Of a DNA stretch of 64,000 nt, positions 29,418 to 38,917 are shown piece by piece. The notes below the pieces were generated by a model that saw nothing but the letters and a program-made list of their open reading frames with translations, did no database searches and had not been told where the DNA came from. The translations under genes and the position numbers were made by a program. The stretch is from Ruegeria marisrubri (GTDB taxonomy: Bacteria; Pseudomonadota; Alphaproteobacteria; Rhodobacterales; Rhodobacteraceae): assembly GCF_001507595.1 (NCBI RefSeq), contig NZ_LQBQ01000012.1:656872-720871 (forward strand), in the 5' to 3' direction. How positions within the stretch are numbered: the first letter of the stretch is position 1; every line of letters starts with the position of its first letter.

Positions 29418-29556
29418 CCAGGGTCACCGGAACGCGGACTTCGCCTTGCGGTGCGGAAAAGTCGGCGCCAAAGAACTCGCCGAGATAGGCATACCCGACA
29501 AGCCCGATGAAACACAGGCAAATGATGTAGACGAGGAATTTGATCAAGCGGCCCAT
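29407..29556 (-). CDS. Small membrane protein of unknown function (49 aa)
   Basis: The ATG at 29556 begins GRLIKFLVYIICLCFIGLVG, one transmembrane helix preceded by a basic stretch. A short tail follows that ends in VPVTLDVD. An in-frame ATG at 29574 would add six residues. The 3' end overlaps the start of the 506-codon gene (ATG at 29417), a coupling typical of real genes. Its orientation, hydrophobic pattern and overlap support coding. The function is unknown. It diverges from aroK across about 80 bp. Confidence 0.7.
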   Translation of the reverse strand: MGRLIKFLVYIICLCFIGLVGYAYLGEFFGADFSAPQGEVRVPVTLDVD

Positions 29557-29635
29557 TGCCTCACGCTGCCCCATTCTGCTCTTTTGACCAAGTTATAACT
29601 TCCAATTTCCGCAAGATCACGTCATTCACGGTGCA

Positions 29636-30223
29636 ATGAGCGAAATTAAGCATAACGCCCCTGAATCCGTCGAGGCGCAGCACTGGATTCTGCACAAGAC
29701 GGTGGTGATGGTGGGCATGATGGGTGCGGGCAAGACCGCCGTGGGGCGGGCCCTGGCCGCGCGGCTGGGGGTTCCGTTCCTCGACAGCGATGCCGAGATC
29801 GAATCGGCGGCGAACATGACCATCCCCGAGATCTTCGAGCGCGACGGCGAGGCGTTCTTTCGCAAGAAGGAAAGCCAGGTCATCAGCCGCCTGCTGGACG
29901 AGGAAAGGGGTATCCTTTCGACCGGCGGCGGCGCGTTTCTGTCCGAGGAAAACCGCCGCATGATCTCGGAGCGCGGCGTTTCGGTCTGGCTGCGGGCGGA
30001 TCTGAACGTGTTGTGGAACCGGGTCCGGCACAAGGACACGCGGCCGCTGCTGCGCACGCCGGACCCGCATGCGACGTTGCGCGCGCTGTATGAAGCGCGG
30101 GTGCCGATCTATGCCAAGGCCGACTTGATCGTGGACTCGGATGCCGAAACCACGATCGACAGAATGGTTGACCGGGTGCTGGCCGCGTTGGAGACCCGCC
30201 CGGACGTTTTGGAACGGAAATAG
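29636..30223 (+). CDS. aroK: Shikimate kinase
   Basis: This 195-residue kinase phosphorylates shikimate at the 3-hydroxyl in aromatic amino acid synthesis. It shows a P-loop (MVGMMGAGKTAVGRALA, residues about 23-39), the shikimate-binding DSDAEIE, the FRKKESQV region and a STGGGAF motif. An N-terminal extension of about 20 residues precedes the core; the ATG at 29636 is the only good start. aroB follows with no gap (stop at 30221-30223, ATG at 30224), a common aroK-aroB operon. Confidence 0.95.
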   Translation: MSEIKHNAPESVEAQHWILHKTVVMVGMMGAGKTAVGRALAARLGVPFLDSDAEIESAANMTIPEIFERDGEAFFRKKESQVISRLLDEERGILSTGGGAFLSEENRRMISERGVSVWLRADLNVLWNRVRHKDTRPLLRTPDPHATLRALYEARVPIYAKADLIVDSDAETTIDRMVDRVLAALETRPDVLERK

Positions 30224-31336
30224 ATGCATCAGACCGTACATGTCGCCCTGGGCGAACGCTCTTACGACGTTGAAATCGGGCCGGACCTGCTGGCCGAGGC
30301 CGGGGCGCGCATCGCGCCCCTGCTGAAACGCAAACGGGTGGCGGTTCTGACCGACGAGACGGTGGCCGGGTTGCATCTGGAAAGCCTGCGGGCCGGGCTG
30401 GCTGGCGGTGGCGTCGAGATGGTCTCGCTGGCGTTGCCGGCGGGCGAGGCCACCAAGAGCTGGCCGCATTTCGAACGCGCGGTCGAGTGGCTGCTGTCGG
30501 AAAAGGTCGAGCGGCAGGACGTGGTGGTTGCCTTTGGCGGCGGCGTCATCGGGGATCTGGCGGGCTTTGCGGCGGCGGTGCTGCGGCGCGGGGTGCGCTT
30601 CGTGCAGATCCCCACATCGCTGCTGGCGCAGGTGGACAGCTCGGTGGGCGGCAAGACCGGGATCAACGCGCCGCAGGGCAAGAACCTGATCGGGGCCTTT
30701 CACCAGCCCTCGCTGGTGCTGGCGGATACCTCGGTTCTGGGGACGCTGACGGCGCGGGATTTCCTGGCGGGCTATGGCGAAGTGGTGAAATACGGGCTGC
30801 TTGGTGATGCCGAATTCTTTGAGTGGCTCGAGGCCAACGGCCCGGCGCTGGCCGCCGGTGACATGGCGGCGCGGGTGCAGGCGGTGACCCGCTCGGTGCA
30901 GATGAAGGCCGATATCGTGGCCCGCGACGAGACCGAGCAGGGGGACCGCGCGCTTTTGAACCTCGGCCATACCTTCTGCCACGCGCTCGAGGCGGCGACG
31001 GGTTATTCCGACCGGCTGCTGCATGGCGAGGGCGTCGCGATCGGCTGTGCGCTGGCCTTCGAATTGTCGGCGCGGCTGGGGCTGTGTTCGCAGGAGGACC
31101 CGAGCCGGGTGCGGGCGCATCTGCGGGCGATGGGGATGAAGACCGACCTGTCCGACATTCCGGGCGATCTGCCGGGGGCCGAGGCGCTGGTGGCGCTGAT
31201 GGCGCAGGACAAGAAGGTGGTGGACGGTGAGCTGAGATTCATCCTGGCGCGCGGGATCGGGCAGGCCTTCGTGACCTCGGACGTTCCGCCCGACGCGGTT
31301 CTGGCGGTGCTTGAGGATGCGCTGGCAACCTGCTGA
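30224..31336 (+). CDS. aroB: 3-dehydroquinate synthase
   Basis: This 370-residue NAD- and metal-dependent cyclase forms 3-dehydroquinate from DAHP, the second step of the shikimate pathway. Recognisable blocks are GGGVIGDLAGFAAAVLRRGV, QIPTSLLAQVDSSVGGKTG, NLIGAFHQPSLVLAD, and the metal ligands in LNLGHTFCHALE and LLHGEGVAIG. Length is typical. It forms an operon with aroK and converges on the M50 protease gene, leaving only 11 bp between stop codons. Confidence 0.96.
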   Translation: MHQTVHVALGERSYDVEIGPDLLAEAGARIAPLLKRKRVAVLTDETVAGLHLESLRAGLAGGGVEMVSLALPAGEATKSWPHFERAVEWLLSEKVERQDVVVAFGGGVIGDLAGFAAAVLRRGVRFVQIPTSLLAQVDSSVGGKTGINAPQGKNLIGAFHQPSLVLADTSVLGTLTARDFLAGYGEVVKYGLLGDAEFFEWLEANGPALAAGDMAARVQAVTRSVQMKADIVARDETEQGDRALLNLGHTFCHALEAATGYSDRLLHGEGVAIGCALAFELSARLGLCSQEDPSRVRAHLRAMGMKTDLSDIPGDLPGAEALVALMAQDKKVVDGELRFILARGIGQAFVTSDVPPDAVLAVLEDALATC

Positions 31337-31347
31337 AACCGGGCGGT

Positions 31348-32418
31348 TCAGCGGCCCCGGATCACCATCAGCTCGCCGATGTTTTCGCGGGTGATGTAAC
31401 CGACCATGCGGCCGCTTTCGGTGCAGACCGCGATGGCCGGCGCGCCCTTGTGCAGAGCGTCCAGCACGGTTTCCAGGCCCGCCGTCAGGGGCACGCGGGG
31501 GATGTCGGTTTCCATGATCGAGGTGGCCGGGTCCGAACGGGGGTGATCCCCGGCCAGTGCCGCGAACAGCTGCCCACGCGTCACGAAGCCCAACAACTCG
31601 CCGTTGTAGTCCAGCACAGGGAATTCATGCTGGGTGGTGTGAATGACGGCCTGCGCGGCGGTGTTCAGGGTATCGGTCGGCGACAGCGCCTCGAACGAGG
31701 TAATCATCGCGTCGCGCGCCAGCACCCGGCGCGCCACGGCGCGCATGGCGACGTCCTGGCTTTCGGCATTGGCGGCGATGAACACGAACACGGCAATCAG
31801 AACCAGGATCGGGTTGCCCGTGCTGAGGCCCAGGAAGCCGAACAGGATGGCGACGAACTGGCCCGCCGAGGCGGCCATTCGGGTCGCCTTGACCCGGTCC
31901 ATGCGCATGCAGAGCAGGGCGCGGAACACCCGGCCGCCGTCCATCGGGAAGGCCGGGATCATGTTGAACACCGCGAGGAACAGGTTGATGTAGGCCAGAC
32001 GGGTGAACAGGTCGATCTGGGCCGAGTCGATCTCGGCCATGGTATCGAGTTGCACGCCCGCGCCGAACACCACCAGCACGCCCCAGATGACGATGTTCAC
32101 GGCCGGGCCGGCCAGGGCGACCATGACCTCCTGCGTCGGTTTTTCCGGCATCCGTTCCAGCCGGGCGAGGCCGCCGATGGGCAGCAGCGTGATGTCGGGC
32201 GTGCGGATGCCGTAGCGCCGCGCCATCAGGGCGTGGCCGAATTCATGCGCCACCACGCAGGCGAACAGGGCGACCACGAAGATGACGTTCTCGACCGCGG
32301 CGGGCCAGCCGCCCTCGGCATAGGCGGCAAAGCCGATCCACGCCAGCAGCAGGAAAAACGTGACGTGGACCCTCAGTTCCGAGCCGAAAAGACGGCCAAG
32401 CGTGAAGGACCATGTCAT
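31348..32418 (-). CDS. Site-2 protease family (M50) zinc metalloprotease with CBS domains
   Basis: This 356-residue membrane protease has the zinc-binding HExxH-type motif in VAHEFGHALMARRYG (about residues 56-70) inside a hydrophobic core. The third ligand is in FPMDGGRVFRALL (about 158-170). A C-terminal CBS pair follows (about 225-350; VLDYNGELLGFVTRGQLFAAL and AVCTESGRMVGYITRENIGEL). This is the CBS-containing group of SpoIVFB-like intramembrane proteases, in which CBS domains may sense adenylate nucleotides. The substrate is unknown. It follows ssb on the minus strand by 17 bp. Confidence 0.88.
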   Translation of the reverse strand: MTWSFTLGRLFGSELRVHVTFFLLLAWIGFAAYAEGGWPAAVENVIFVVALFACVVAHEFGHALMARRYGIRTPDITLLPIGGLARLERMPEKPTQEVMVALAGPAVNIVIWGVLVVFGAGVQLDTMAEIDSAQIDLFTRLAYINLFLAVFNMIPAFPMDGGRVFRALLCMRMDRVKATRMAASAGQFVAILFGFLGLSTGNPILVLIAVFVFIAANAESQDVAMRAVARRVLARDAMITSFEALSPTDTLNTAAQAVIHTTQHEFPVLDYNGELLGFVTRGQLFAALAGDHPRSDPATSIMETDIPRVPLTAGLETVLDALHKGAPAIAVCTESGRMVGYITRENIGELMVIRGR

Positions 32419-32435
32419 GTCTTACCTCCGGCCGA

Positions 32436-32933
32436 TCAGAACGGGATTTCGTCGTCGTCGATGCCGCTGGACGCAGGCGCCGGTGCGCTGCTGCCATACG
32501 GATCGCTCTGCTGACCGCCGCCATAACCGCCGCCGTAGCCGCCACCGGCCTGGCCGCCACCATATCCTCCGCCGCCTTCGCCGCGGGCATCCAGCATCAC
32601 CAGGTTGGCATTGAAGCCCTGCAGGACGACCTCGGTCGTATAGCGGTCCTGGCCGGACTGATCCTGCCATTTCCGGGTCTGTAGCTGGCCTTCGAGGTAA
32701 ACCTTGGAACCTTTCCGAAGGTATTGCTCGGCCACGCGGACCAGACCTTCGTTGAAGATCGCCACCGAGTGCCATTCCGTGCGCTCGCGCCGCTCGCCGG
32801 TGTTGCGGTCCTTCCAGGTCTCGGAGGTGGCGACGCGAAGGTTGCACACCTTGCCGCCGTTCTGGAACGTCCGCACCTCGGGATCGCGGCCCAGATTTCC
32901 GACCAGAATGACTTTGTTGACTGAGCCAGCCAT
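32436..32933 (-). CDS. ssb: Single-stranded DNA-binding protein
   Basis: This 165-residue protein has an OB-fold domain (about 1-110; [20 protein letters not shown] at the start, [20 protein letters not shown] and [11 protein letters not shown]). A Gly/Tyr-rich flexible linker (about 118-150) leads to the acidic tip DDDEIPF, which docks partner proteins such as HolC and repair enzymes. It diverges from the lytic transglycosylase gene across a 200-bp region that must hold its promoter. It is an intact chromosomal ssb. Confidence 0.96.
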   Translation of the reverse strand: MAGSVNKVILVGNLGRDPEVRTFQNGGKVCNLRVATSETWKDRNTGERRERTEWHSVAIFNEGLVRVAEQYLRKGSKVYLEGQLQTRKWQDQSGQDRYTTEVVLQGFNANLVMLDARGEGGGGYGGGQAGGGYGGGYGGGQQSDPYGSSAPAPASSGIDDDEIPF

Positions 32934-33133
32934 GTATTTCCCCGTTCTTGTTGTCTCGATGCTTTCGAATCTGAGCGATCCGTCCTCGTGACCCTATACG
33001 GACTGCGTCATGGTTAAAACAGGGTTGATGCGGGTGCGCGCCGCGACACCGGCCTCAAGGGGGCGTTACACTTTCATTTTGGGCAGAAAACAATATAATC
33101 AGCCACAGGGGGACAGAAACCGGGTCTGCTTTG

Positions 33134-33712
33134 ATGCGTGTATTGTTTAGCGGTTTTGTGTTGATTTCTTTCGTTCTGGCATCGGCCCCGGTCCAGGCGG
33201 ACATGCTGTCGTCCAAGAACAGGCGGGACATATTCCGCAATCAGGCCAAGCTGCTCGATACCCGGGCCGCCAGCCAGTATGAGAACTCGGTCAGGCTGCG
33301 GCCAAAATCCGTCCAGCCGCAATTCAACAAGCGATACGCCGGCAAGTATCGCGGGCAGTATCTGCAGCTGGCCCGTGATGCGGCGCGGAAACACAACATT
33401 CCCGAAGACCTGTTCCTGCGCCTCGTCCAGCAGGAATCCGGCTGGAACCCGACGGCGAAATCTCACAAGGGGGCGTTGGGGCTGGCGCAGTTGATGCCGC
33501 AGACGGCTCGGCTGTTGGGCGTGAACCCGTATGACCCAAAGCAGAACCTCGAAGGTGGCGCGCGCTACCTGTCGTGGCAATACCGCAAGTTCAAATCATG
33601 GCGCCTGGCGCTTGCCGCCTACAATGCCGGCCCCGAGGCGGTCGAAAGGTATGGCGGTGTCCCGCCCTACAAAGAGACGCAGAACTACGTCAAAAGCATC
33701 TGGGGCGGCTGA
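33134..33712 (+). CDS. Lytic transglycosylase (SLT domain)
   Basis: This 192-residue periplasmic peptidoglycan-cleaving enzyme has a signal peptide (about 1-22, ending VQA) and an SLT catalytic domain (about 75-190). The catalytic Glu is in [14 protein letters not shown], followed by [34 protein letters not shown] and [17 protein letters not shown]. The ATG at 33134 is chosen over the TTG at 33131. Proteins of this size are often accessory to secretion or cell wall turnover; no such partner is adjacent. Confidence 0.9.
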   Translation: MRVLFSGFVLISFVLASAPVQADMLSSKNRRDIFRNQAKLLDTRAASQYENSVRLRPKSVQPQFNKRYAGKYRGQYLQLARDAARKHNIPEDLFLRLVQQESGWNPTAKSHKGALGLAQLMPQTARLLGVNPYDPKQNLEGGARYLSWQYRKFKSWRLALAAYNAGPEAVERYGGVPPYKETQNYVKSIWGG

Positions 33713-34115
33713 GCGAAACGCCTTGCCCGGACTCGTCCTTTCGGAATCTCACCTATGTGGCGGTATGGAACGCGTGTCGCCGGCTGTCGCGCAACCGCCC
33801 GAGCAGGGGGCCTGACCCGAAGTCATGTGTTCGACCGAAGAGGGGACCGAAGCCGGATACGCTCTACGGCCCCACGTAGCGCGCCGAAATGGTCGGCCCC
33901 GTGCGTGAATGTCAGTTGGACGCGTGTGCGTTGGATCGGGACGCCGCAGTCAAACTCTGCGCCCTCTCGGAGTGGAAAACTGCACTGAATTGGCCGCTGC
34001 GAGGAAGGGCCGATTGTCCGAAAACACCGCCTTAGCCCACAATACGCAGCCACGACGGTTTCGCCGTGGCTACGGTCAGAAGGACAGGGGGCGGAACCGC
34101 CGCTTGCGAAGGGGG
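33713..34115. other. Intergenic region with no intact gene
   Basis: About 400 bp lie between the convergent transglycosylase and ABC ATPase genes. No frame has a convincing start, ribosome site or family resemblance. A near-perfect hairpin at 34048-34071 (AGCCACG stem with one mismatch further in) sits 45 bp downstream of the ATPase stop on the minus strand and may help termination, although it lacks a T-run. The rest may be decayed coding sequence. Confidence 0.6.
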
Positions 34116-36203
34116 CTACTCGGCCGCGATCTTGATGACCGGCTCCATGCTCTTGAGGATCTCTTCGCTCAGGTGGCACTTGATCTGGTGACCTTCGGCC
34201 ACCCTCCTGGACGGCGGCACCTCGCGTTCGCACAGATCGCCGGGCACCTGGGATTTCCAGCGGCAGCGCGTCTGGAAGGGGCAGCCCGGCGGCGGGTTCA
34301 TGGCGGACGGGATGTCGCCCTCGAGCACGATGTGCTGTTTCTCAACCGACGTATCCGCGATCGGAACGGCCGAAAGCAGCGCCTCGGTATAGGGGTGGTA
34401 GGGCGGCGAGAAGACCTGATCAGTGGTTCCCAGTTCGACCACATGGCCCAGATACATCACCATCACCCGGTCGCTGAGATAGCGCACGATGGACAGGTCA
34501 TGGCTGATGAAGAGCAGCGTCGTCTTCTTTTCACGCTGGATTTCCATCAGCAGGTCGGTAACCGCCGCCTGGACCGACACGTCCAGCGCCGAGACCGGCT
34601 CGTCCGCGACGACGATCCGCGCATCGCCCGCAAAGGCGCGGGCGATACCGACGCGCTGTTTCTGCCCGCCCGACAACTGGCGCGGCATCCGGTCGGCAAA
34701 GGCGCGGGGCAGCTTCACCAGGTCCAGCAGTTCCAGCATGCGCTGCCGCCGCTCGGCCTCGGAATTGCCGACGCCAAAGATTTCCAGTGCCCGGATGATC
34801 TGACGGCCCACGGTCATCGACGGGTTCAGCGTGTCGAACGGGTTCTGGAACACCATCTGCACCTCACCGACGGTCTTGGCGTCGCGTTCCTCGATCGGAA
34901 CCTGCTCGATGTTGCGGTTGTCCAGAAGGATCTGCCCGTCCGTCGCCGTCTCGAGCCCCATCAGCACCTTGGCGAAGGTGGACTTGCCACAGCCGGACTC
35001 GCCGACGATGGCCAGGGTCTCGGATTCATGCGCCTCGAAGCTGAGCGTCTCGTTGGCCTTGACCACCTTCTTGTGGCCGCCGCCGAACAGGGCATTGGCC
35101 GCGACCTCGTAGTATTTCTTGAGGTTGTCGATCTTCAGAACGGTCTGGCCGATCTCGGCCTTTTCCTTCGTATCCGCCATCGTGACCGGCGCGCTCCAGT
35201 CGATCTCCTGGAATTTCAGACAGCGCGTGTGATGGCGGTCATTGCCCGGAACCGTGAACATCGGAATGTCCTGCGCGTCACAGCGGCCTTCCTCGAAATA
35301 ATCGCAGCGCGGCCCGAAATTGCAGCCCGGCGGGCGTTCGTGGGGCAGGGGGAAGTTGCCGGGAATGGCGATCAGCGGACGCGAGTTCTTGTCCGCCCCC
35401 GGCAGCGGGATCGAGCGGAACAGCGCCTGCGTGTAGGGGTGCTGCATCTCGTCAAAGACATCGTGGATCGAACCGCGCTCGACTGCCTCGCCGGAATACA
35501 TCACGCACAGCCGGTCGCAGGTCTCCAGCACCAGCCCCAGGTTGTGGCTGATGAACAGCATCGAGGTGCCGTATTTCTTGCCCAGGTCCTTGACCAACTC
35601 CACCACGGCCGCCTCGACCGTCACGTCCAGCGCGGTCGTGGGCTCGTCCAGGATCAACAGCGCCGGTTTCGACATCAGCGCCATGGCGATCACGATGCGC
35701 TGCTGCTGGCCGCCCGACAGTTGGTGCGGATAGCTGTTCAGCATCCGCTCGGGGTCGGGCAGGCGCACGTCGGTCACGACCTCCAGCGCGCGGGCATAGG
35801 CCTCTTCCTTGCTGACCCCTTCATGGATCATCGGCACTTCCATCAGCTGCTTGCCGATCTTCATCGCCGGGTTCAGCGAGGCCATCGGCTCCTGATAGAT
35901 CATCGCGATCTCGTTGCCTCGGATGTCGCGCAACTCTTCGGCGCTCATCTCGCTCAGGTCGCGACCCTTGAACTTGATGGTGCCGCCGACGATGCGCCCG
36001 TTCTTGCCCAGGTCCTGCATCACGCCCAGCGCCACGGTGGACTTGCCGCAGCCGGATTCCCCGACCAGCCCGACCGCCTCGCCCGGCATCACCGAAACCG
36101 AGAAATCCATCACCGCGGGAATTTCCCGCAGCCGGGTGAAGAAGGATATCGACAGCTTGTCGATCTCAAGGATCGGGCCGTCATAATCCGCAAGTTTGCT
36201 CAT
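34116..36203 (-). CDS. Fused double ATPase of a dipeptide/oligopeptide ABC importer (DppDF type)
   Basis: This 695-residue protein carries two complete ABC cassettes, equivalent to DppD (about 10-330) and DppF (about 345-690). Each has Walker A (VGESGCGKSTVALGV; VGESGCGKSTFAKVL), signature (QLSGGQQQRIVIAMAL; QLSGGQKQRVGIARAF) and Walker B (LLILDEPTTALD; VVADEPVSALD). Each half ends in the oligopeptide-transporter C-terminal domain with Cys-rich segments (PPGCNFGPRCDYF; PPGCPFQTRCRWK). The start at 36203 follows a GGGAGC site; the frame runs 42 bases further without support. It powers the importer whose other genes lie at 36299-40631. Confidence 0.93.
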   Translation of the reverse strand: MSKLADYDGPILEIDKLSISFFTRLREIPAVMDFSVSVMPGEAVGLVGESGCGKSTVALGVMQDLGKNGRIVGGTIKFKGRDLSEMSAEELRDIRGNEIAMIYQEPMASLNPAMKIGKQLMEVPMIHEGVSKEEAYARALEVVTDVRLPDPERMLNSYPHQLSGGQQQRIVIAMALMSKPALLILDEPTTALDVTVEAAVVELVKDLGKKYGTSMLFISHNLGLVLETCDRLCVMYSGEAVERGSIHDVFDEMQHPYTQALFRSIPLPGADKNSRPLIAIPGNFPLPHERPPGCNFGPRCDYFEEGRCDAQDIPMFTVPGNDRHHTRCLKFQEIDWSAPVTMADTKEKAEIGQTVLKIDNLKKYYEVAANALFGGGHKKVVKANETLSFEAHESETLAIVGESGCGKSTFAKVLMGLETATDGQILLDNRNIEQVPIEERDAKTVGEVQMVFQNPFDTLNPSMTVGRQIIRALEIFGVGNSEAERRQRMLELLDLVKLPRAFADRMPRQLSGGQKQRVGIARAFAGDARIVVADEPVSALDVSVQAAVTDLLMEIQREKKTTLLFISHDLSIVRYLSDRVMVMYLGHVVELGTTDQVFSPPYHPYTEALLSAVPIADTSVEKQHIVLEGDIPSAMNPPPGCPFQTRCRWKSQVPGDLCEREVPPSRRVAEGHQIKCHLSEEILKSMEPVIKIAAE

Positions 36204-36239
36204 TTTCTTGCTCCCAGATGAACGCGGGCCTCCGCCCTT

Positions 36240-36287
36240 CTTCATCTTTTCGAAAATACTCCGGGGGTCCGGGGGCAGAGCCCCCGG
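36240..36287 (-). repeat. Dispersed intergenic element, copy 2, with GC hairpin
   Basis: Read on the minus strand, this segment has a CCGGGGG stem (36269-36275 with 36281-36287, loop CAGAG). It then continues CCCCCGGAGTATTTTCG and ends AGATGAAG. The end resembles the element at 2785-2824. Here it separates the second permease gene from the ATPase gene, so it lies inside an operon. Confidence 0.5.
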
Positions 36288-36298
36288 CCTTGGTCACG

Positions 36299-37762
36299 TC
36301 AGTCCTTCAGGCTTTCTTCGCGCAGGCCATCCGCCAGCAGGTTCAGGCCCAGAACCAGCGACAGCAGCGCCAGCGCCGGCGGCAGGGCCGGGTGCAGATA
36401 GATCGACAGCAGCTTGCGCCCCTCGTTGATCGTCGAACCCCAGTCCGGGCTTTCCGGCGGCAGGCCGAGGCCAAAGAAACCCAGAGTTCCCAGAAGGATG
36501 GTGGTATAGCCGATGCGCAGGCAGAAATCGACGATCAGCGGCCCGCGCGCGTTGGGCAGGATCTCCCACAGCATGATGTACCACGGGCCTTCGCCCCGCG
36601 TCTGGGCGGCGGCCACATAGTCGCGCGTCTTGATGTCCATCGCCAGCCCCCGCACGATGCGGAACACCGTGGGCGAGTTCACGAAGACCACCGAGACGAA
36701 TACCACCAGGATCCCCCCGGGCACGTCGAACAGATCCATGAAGGTCGGCAGGCCCCAGATCGCATAGTCCTTGGTGTTGATCACATACCCGCCGGTCGAG
36801 ATCAGGGACAGGTAGAGCCAAATCGCGACGCCCAGCACCCCGATCAGCAGCGGTGTGCGGAAATTCGGCCGTGTATAGTAGCGCGAATTCAGCAGCACTC
36901 CGACAAAGATGATTGGGAAGACGAACAGCACGGCGGCCATGTAGTTTGGCACGCCGGTCGCGATGATCTCGGGCGTTACCAGCAGATAGAACAGCAGGAT
37001 CACCGGGAAGGCCAGGATCAGGTTGGCGAGGAAGGACAAGAGCGTGTCGAGGCGGCCGCCATAGTACCCTGCGGGCAGGCCCAGCGTGATGCCGACCATG
37101 AAGGCGAACAGCGTTGCCAGCGGCGCGATCTGCACCACGATCCAGGCGCCCTTGACCATGCGGCTGAACACGTCGCGCGCCAGGTTGTCGCCGCCCAGCA
37201 GATACCAGGCATATTGGCTCTCATCCAGATTGGGCAGCGGTGTTCCGGGAACCTTGTTCTTCATTCCCGAAACCTGCACCAGCGGGTCGTGGGTCACGAT
37301 CAGGTCGAGGGCCCCGAAAATCCCGGTAAACACCCAGAACATCACCAGTCCGAACCCGATCATCCCAACCGGGCTGTCGAACAGTTTGCCATACAGCCCC
37401 AATCGGCGCTTGAAGGCGACCGACATGGCGAAGACGATGATCAGCGACACCCAGACGGGCAGGAATTGCTGCGATATTGCGCCGACGATCCCGGCGTTGC
37501 TGCCCAGGAAGACGCCAAGCACGATGTAGGCCAGCGCCAGCAGAACCGAGGCCAAAAACGTGAAACGCAGGGCGGTCTGCGCCAGGCCCCGCGGCCCGGC
37601 GGCGGATTTGAGTGTCCCGTCGGGATTGACGATCACCGGGCCTTCGGTGGTGGCGATATTGATGAGGATCCAGGCAAGGATCGACAAGATCAGTCCCGCC
37701 AGGGCGATCGCGAGAACAGGGTTGAGAAAGGCGATCGAGCCAGTCCAGCTGAGAGGTTCCAT
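36299..37762 (-). CDS. ABC importer permease, DppC-like, extended N-terminus
   Basis: This 487-residue membrane protein has a C-terminal binding-protein-dependent transport domain (about 255-480) with the EAA-loop segment VAAAQTRGEGPWYIMLWEIL and the terminal GLNLLADGLREESLKD typical of DppC/OppC. The N-terminal 200 residues contain additional hydrophobic segments, so it is longer than classical DppC (~300 residues). It is the second permease subunit of the importer, 13 bp downstream of the first permease gene. Confidence 0.9.
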   Translation of the reverse strand: MEPLSWTGSIAFLNPVLAIALAGLILSILAWILINIATTEGPVIVNPDGTLKSAAGPRGLAQTALRFTFLASVLLALAYIVLGVFLGSNAGIVGAISQQFLPVWVSLIIVFAMSVAFKRRLGLYGKLFDSPVGMIGFGLVMFWVFTGIFGALDLIVTHDPLVQVSGMKNKVPGTPLPNLDESQYAWYLLGGDNLARDVFSRMVKGAWIVVQIAPLATLFAFMVGITLGLPAGYYGGRLDTLLSFLANLILAFPVILLFYLLVTPEIIATGVPNYMAAVLFVFPIIFVGVLLNSRYYTRPNFRTPLLIGVLGVAIWLYLSLISTGGYVINTKDYAIWGLPTFMDLFDVPGGILVVFVSVVFVNSPTVFRIVRGLAMDIKTRDYVAAAQTRGEGPWYIMLWEILPNARGPLIVDFCLRIGYTTILLGTLGFFGLGLPPESPDWGSTINEGRKLLSIYLHPALPPALALLSLVLGLNLLADGLREESLKD

Positions 37763-37775
37763 ATCCTGTTCTCCC

Positions 37776-38822
37776 TTACGAAATCCGGATGCGCGGGTTC
37801 AGGTAGACATAGCCGATATCCGAGATCAGCTGCGTCAGCAGCACCACGAAGACCGACACGACCGAGATCGCCAGCAAGAGCTGGATGTCGTTGTTGCCGG
37901 CGGCCTGCACCAGCGCCCAGCCGAAGCCCTTGTAGTTGAACAGGGTCTCGACGATCACGACGCCGTTCAGCAGCCAGGGGAACTGCAGCATGATGACGGT
38001 GAAAGGCGCGATCAGCGCGTTGCGCAGGGCGTGCTTCATCACGATCGTCGGGAACGACACCCCCTTGAGGCGTGCAGTCCTGATATACTGCGCGGTCATC
38101 ACCTCGGTCATCGAGGCCCGGGTCATCCGGGCGATATAGCCCATGCCGTAAAGCGCGATGGTCAGCACCGGCAGGAAGAAGTTCTCGAAGGTGGGATTGT
38201 CCATCGCCTGCGTCGCGGTGCCCTTGAACCATTTCAGCCCCACCGTTGACGAGGTGAAGATGGCGATGAAGATCACGCCCGAGACGTATTCCGGTGTTGC
38301 CGTGGTGATGATCGAAAAGGTCGAGAGCGACCGGTCAAGCACCGAGCCTTCGCGCATCCCGGCCAGGATGCCGACGATCAGCGCCGATGGGACCATCAGC
38401 ACCAGAACCCAGAACATCAGATATCCGGTATTGCCGAGGCGCTTGGAAACGATCCCGCCCACGTCATCCTTGAAGACCGTGGAATAGCCCCATTCACCCT
38501 GCAGGACGCCGCAGAATTTCGGCGTGTCCTCGGGCGCCACGCCGGGCCGGGCGCAGGTGCCGACGAACTGACCGTCATCCAGCGTGTTGGTAAAGCCCGG
38601 CATCACCCCCAGCCATTGGCCATACTTGACCAGCATGGGTTGGCGATAGCCGCGATTCTCGAGCCAGGTTTCGACCTGCTCGTCGGACATCCGCTGGTTG
38701 CCCTGCGTTTTCGCGAGCTTTTCGAGGTTCGGATAGAGGTTGGTCAGAAAGAAGACCACGAAAGTCAGACACAATGCCGTCAGCAGCATCACGCCGAACC
38801 GTCGGAGGATGAAGAGTCCCAT
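37776..38822 (-). CDS. ABC importer permease, DppB-like
   Basis: This 348-residue protein begins with the family N-terminus LFILRRFGVMLLTALCLTFV. It has about six membrane segments and the EAA motif region TARLKGVSFPTIVMKHALRN (about 245-265). It ends with ISDIGYVYLNPRIRIS, the usual DppB C-terminus. A periplasmic loop of about 120 residues follows the first helix. It lies between the binding-protein gene and the second permease gene on the minus strand. Confidence 0.93.
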   Translation of the reverse strand: MGLFILRRFGVMLLTALCLTFVVFFLTNLYPNLEKLAKTQGNQRMSDEQVETWLENRGYRQPMLVKYGQWLGVMPGFTNTLDDGQFVGTCARPGVAPEDTPKFCGVLQGEWGYSTVFKDDVGGIVSKRLGNTGYLMFWVLVLMVPSALIVGILAGMREGSVLDRSLSTFSIITTATPEYVSGVIFIAIFTSSTVGLKWFKGTATQAMDNPTFENFFLPVLTIALYGMGYIARMTRASMTEVMTAQYIRTARLKGVSFPTIVMKHALRNALIAPFTVIMLQFPWLLNGVVIVETLFNYKGFGWALVQAAGNNDIQLLLAISVVSVFVVLLTQLISDIGYVYLNPRIRIS

Positions 38823-38917
38823 GATGACCCCTGTTGTTCATGTGTTCCACAGATCGTTGGGCCTTTTGTGCCGGCCTCTGGTTTCCGGGTTCAGTCCGGT
38901 GCGTCTGCGGCTGGAAA

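Noticed and set aside
33909..36221. A 770-codon open frame on the plus strand opposite the fused ABC ATPase gene
   Set aside because: It is antisense to a gene with complete Walker and signature motifs. Its translation is rich in His, Arg and Gln without any domain. Long antisense frames are expected in GC-rich DNA.
36204..36245. Longer N-terminus for the fused ABC ATPase
   Set aside because: The extra residues are Gly/Ser/Lys-rich and overlap the dispersed intergenic element, while a good ribosome site precedes the ATG at 36203.
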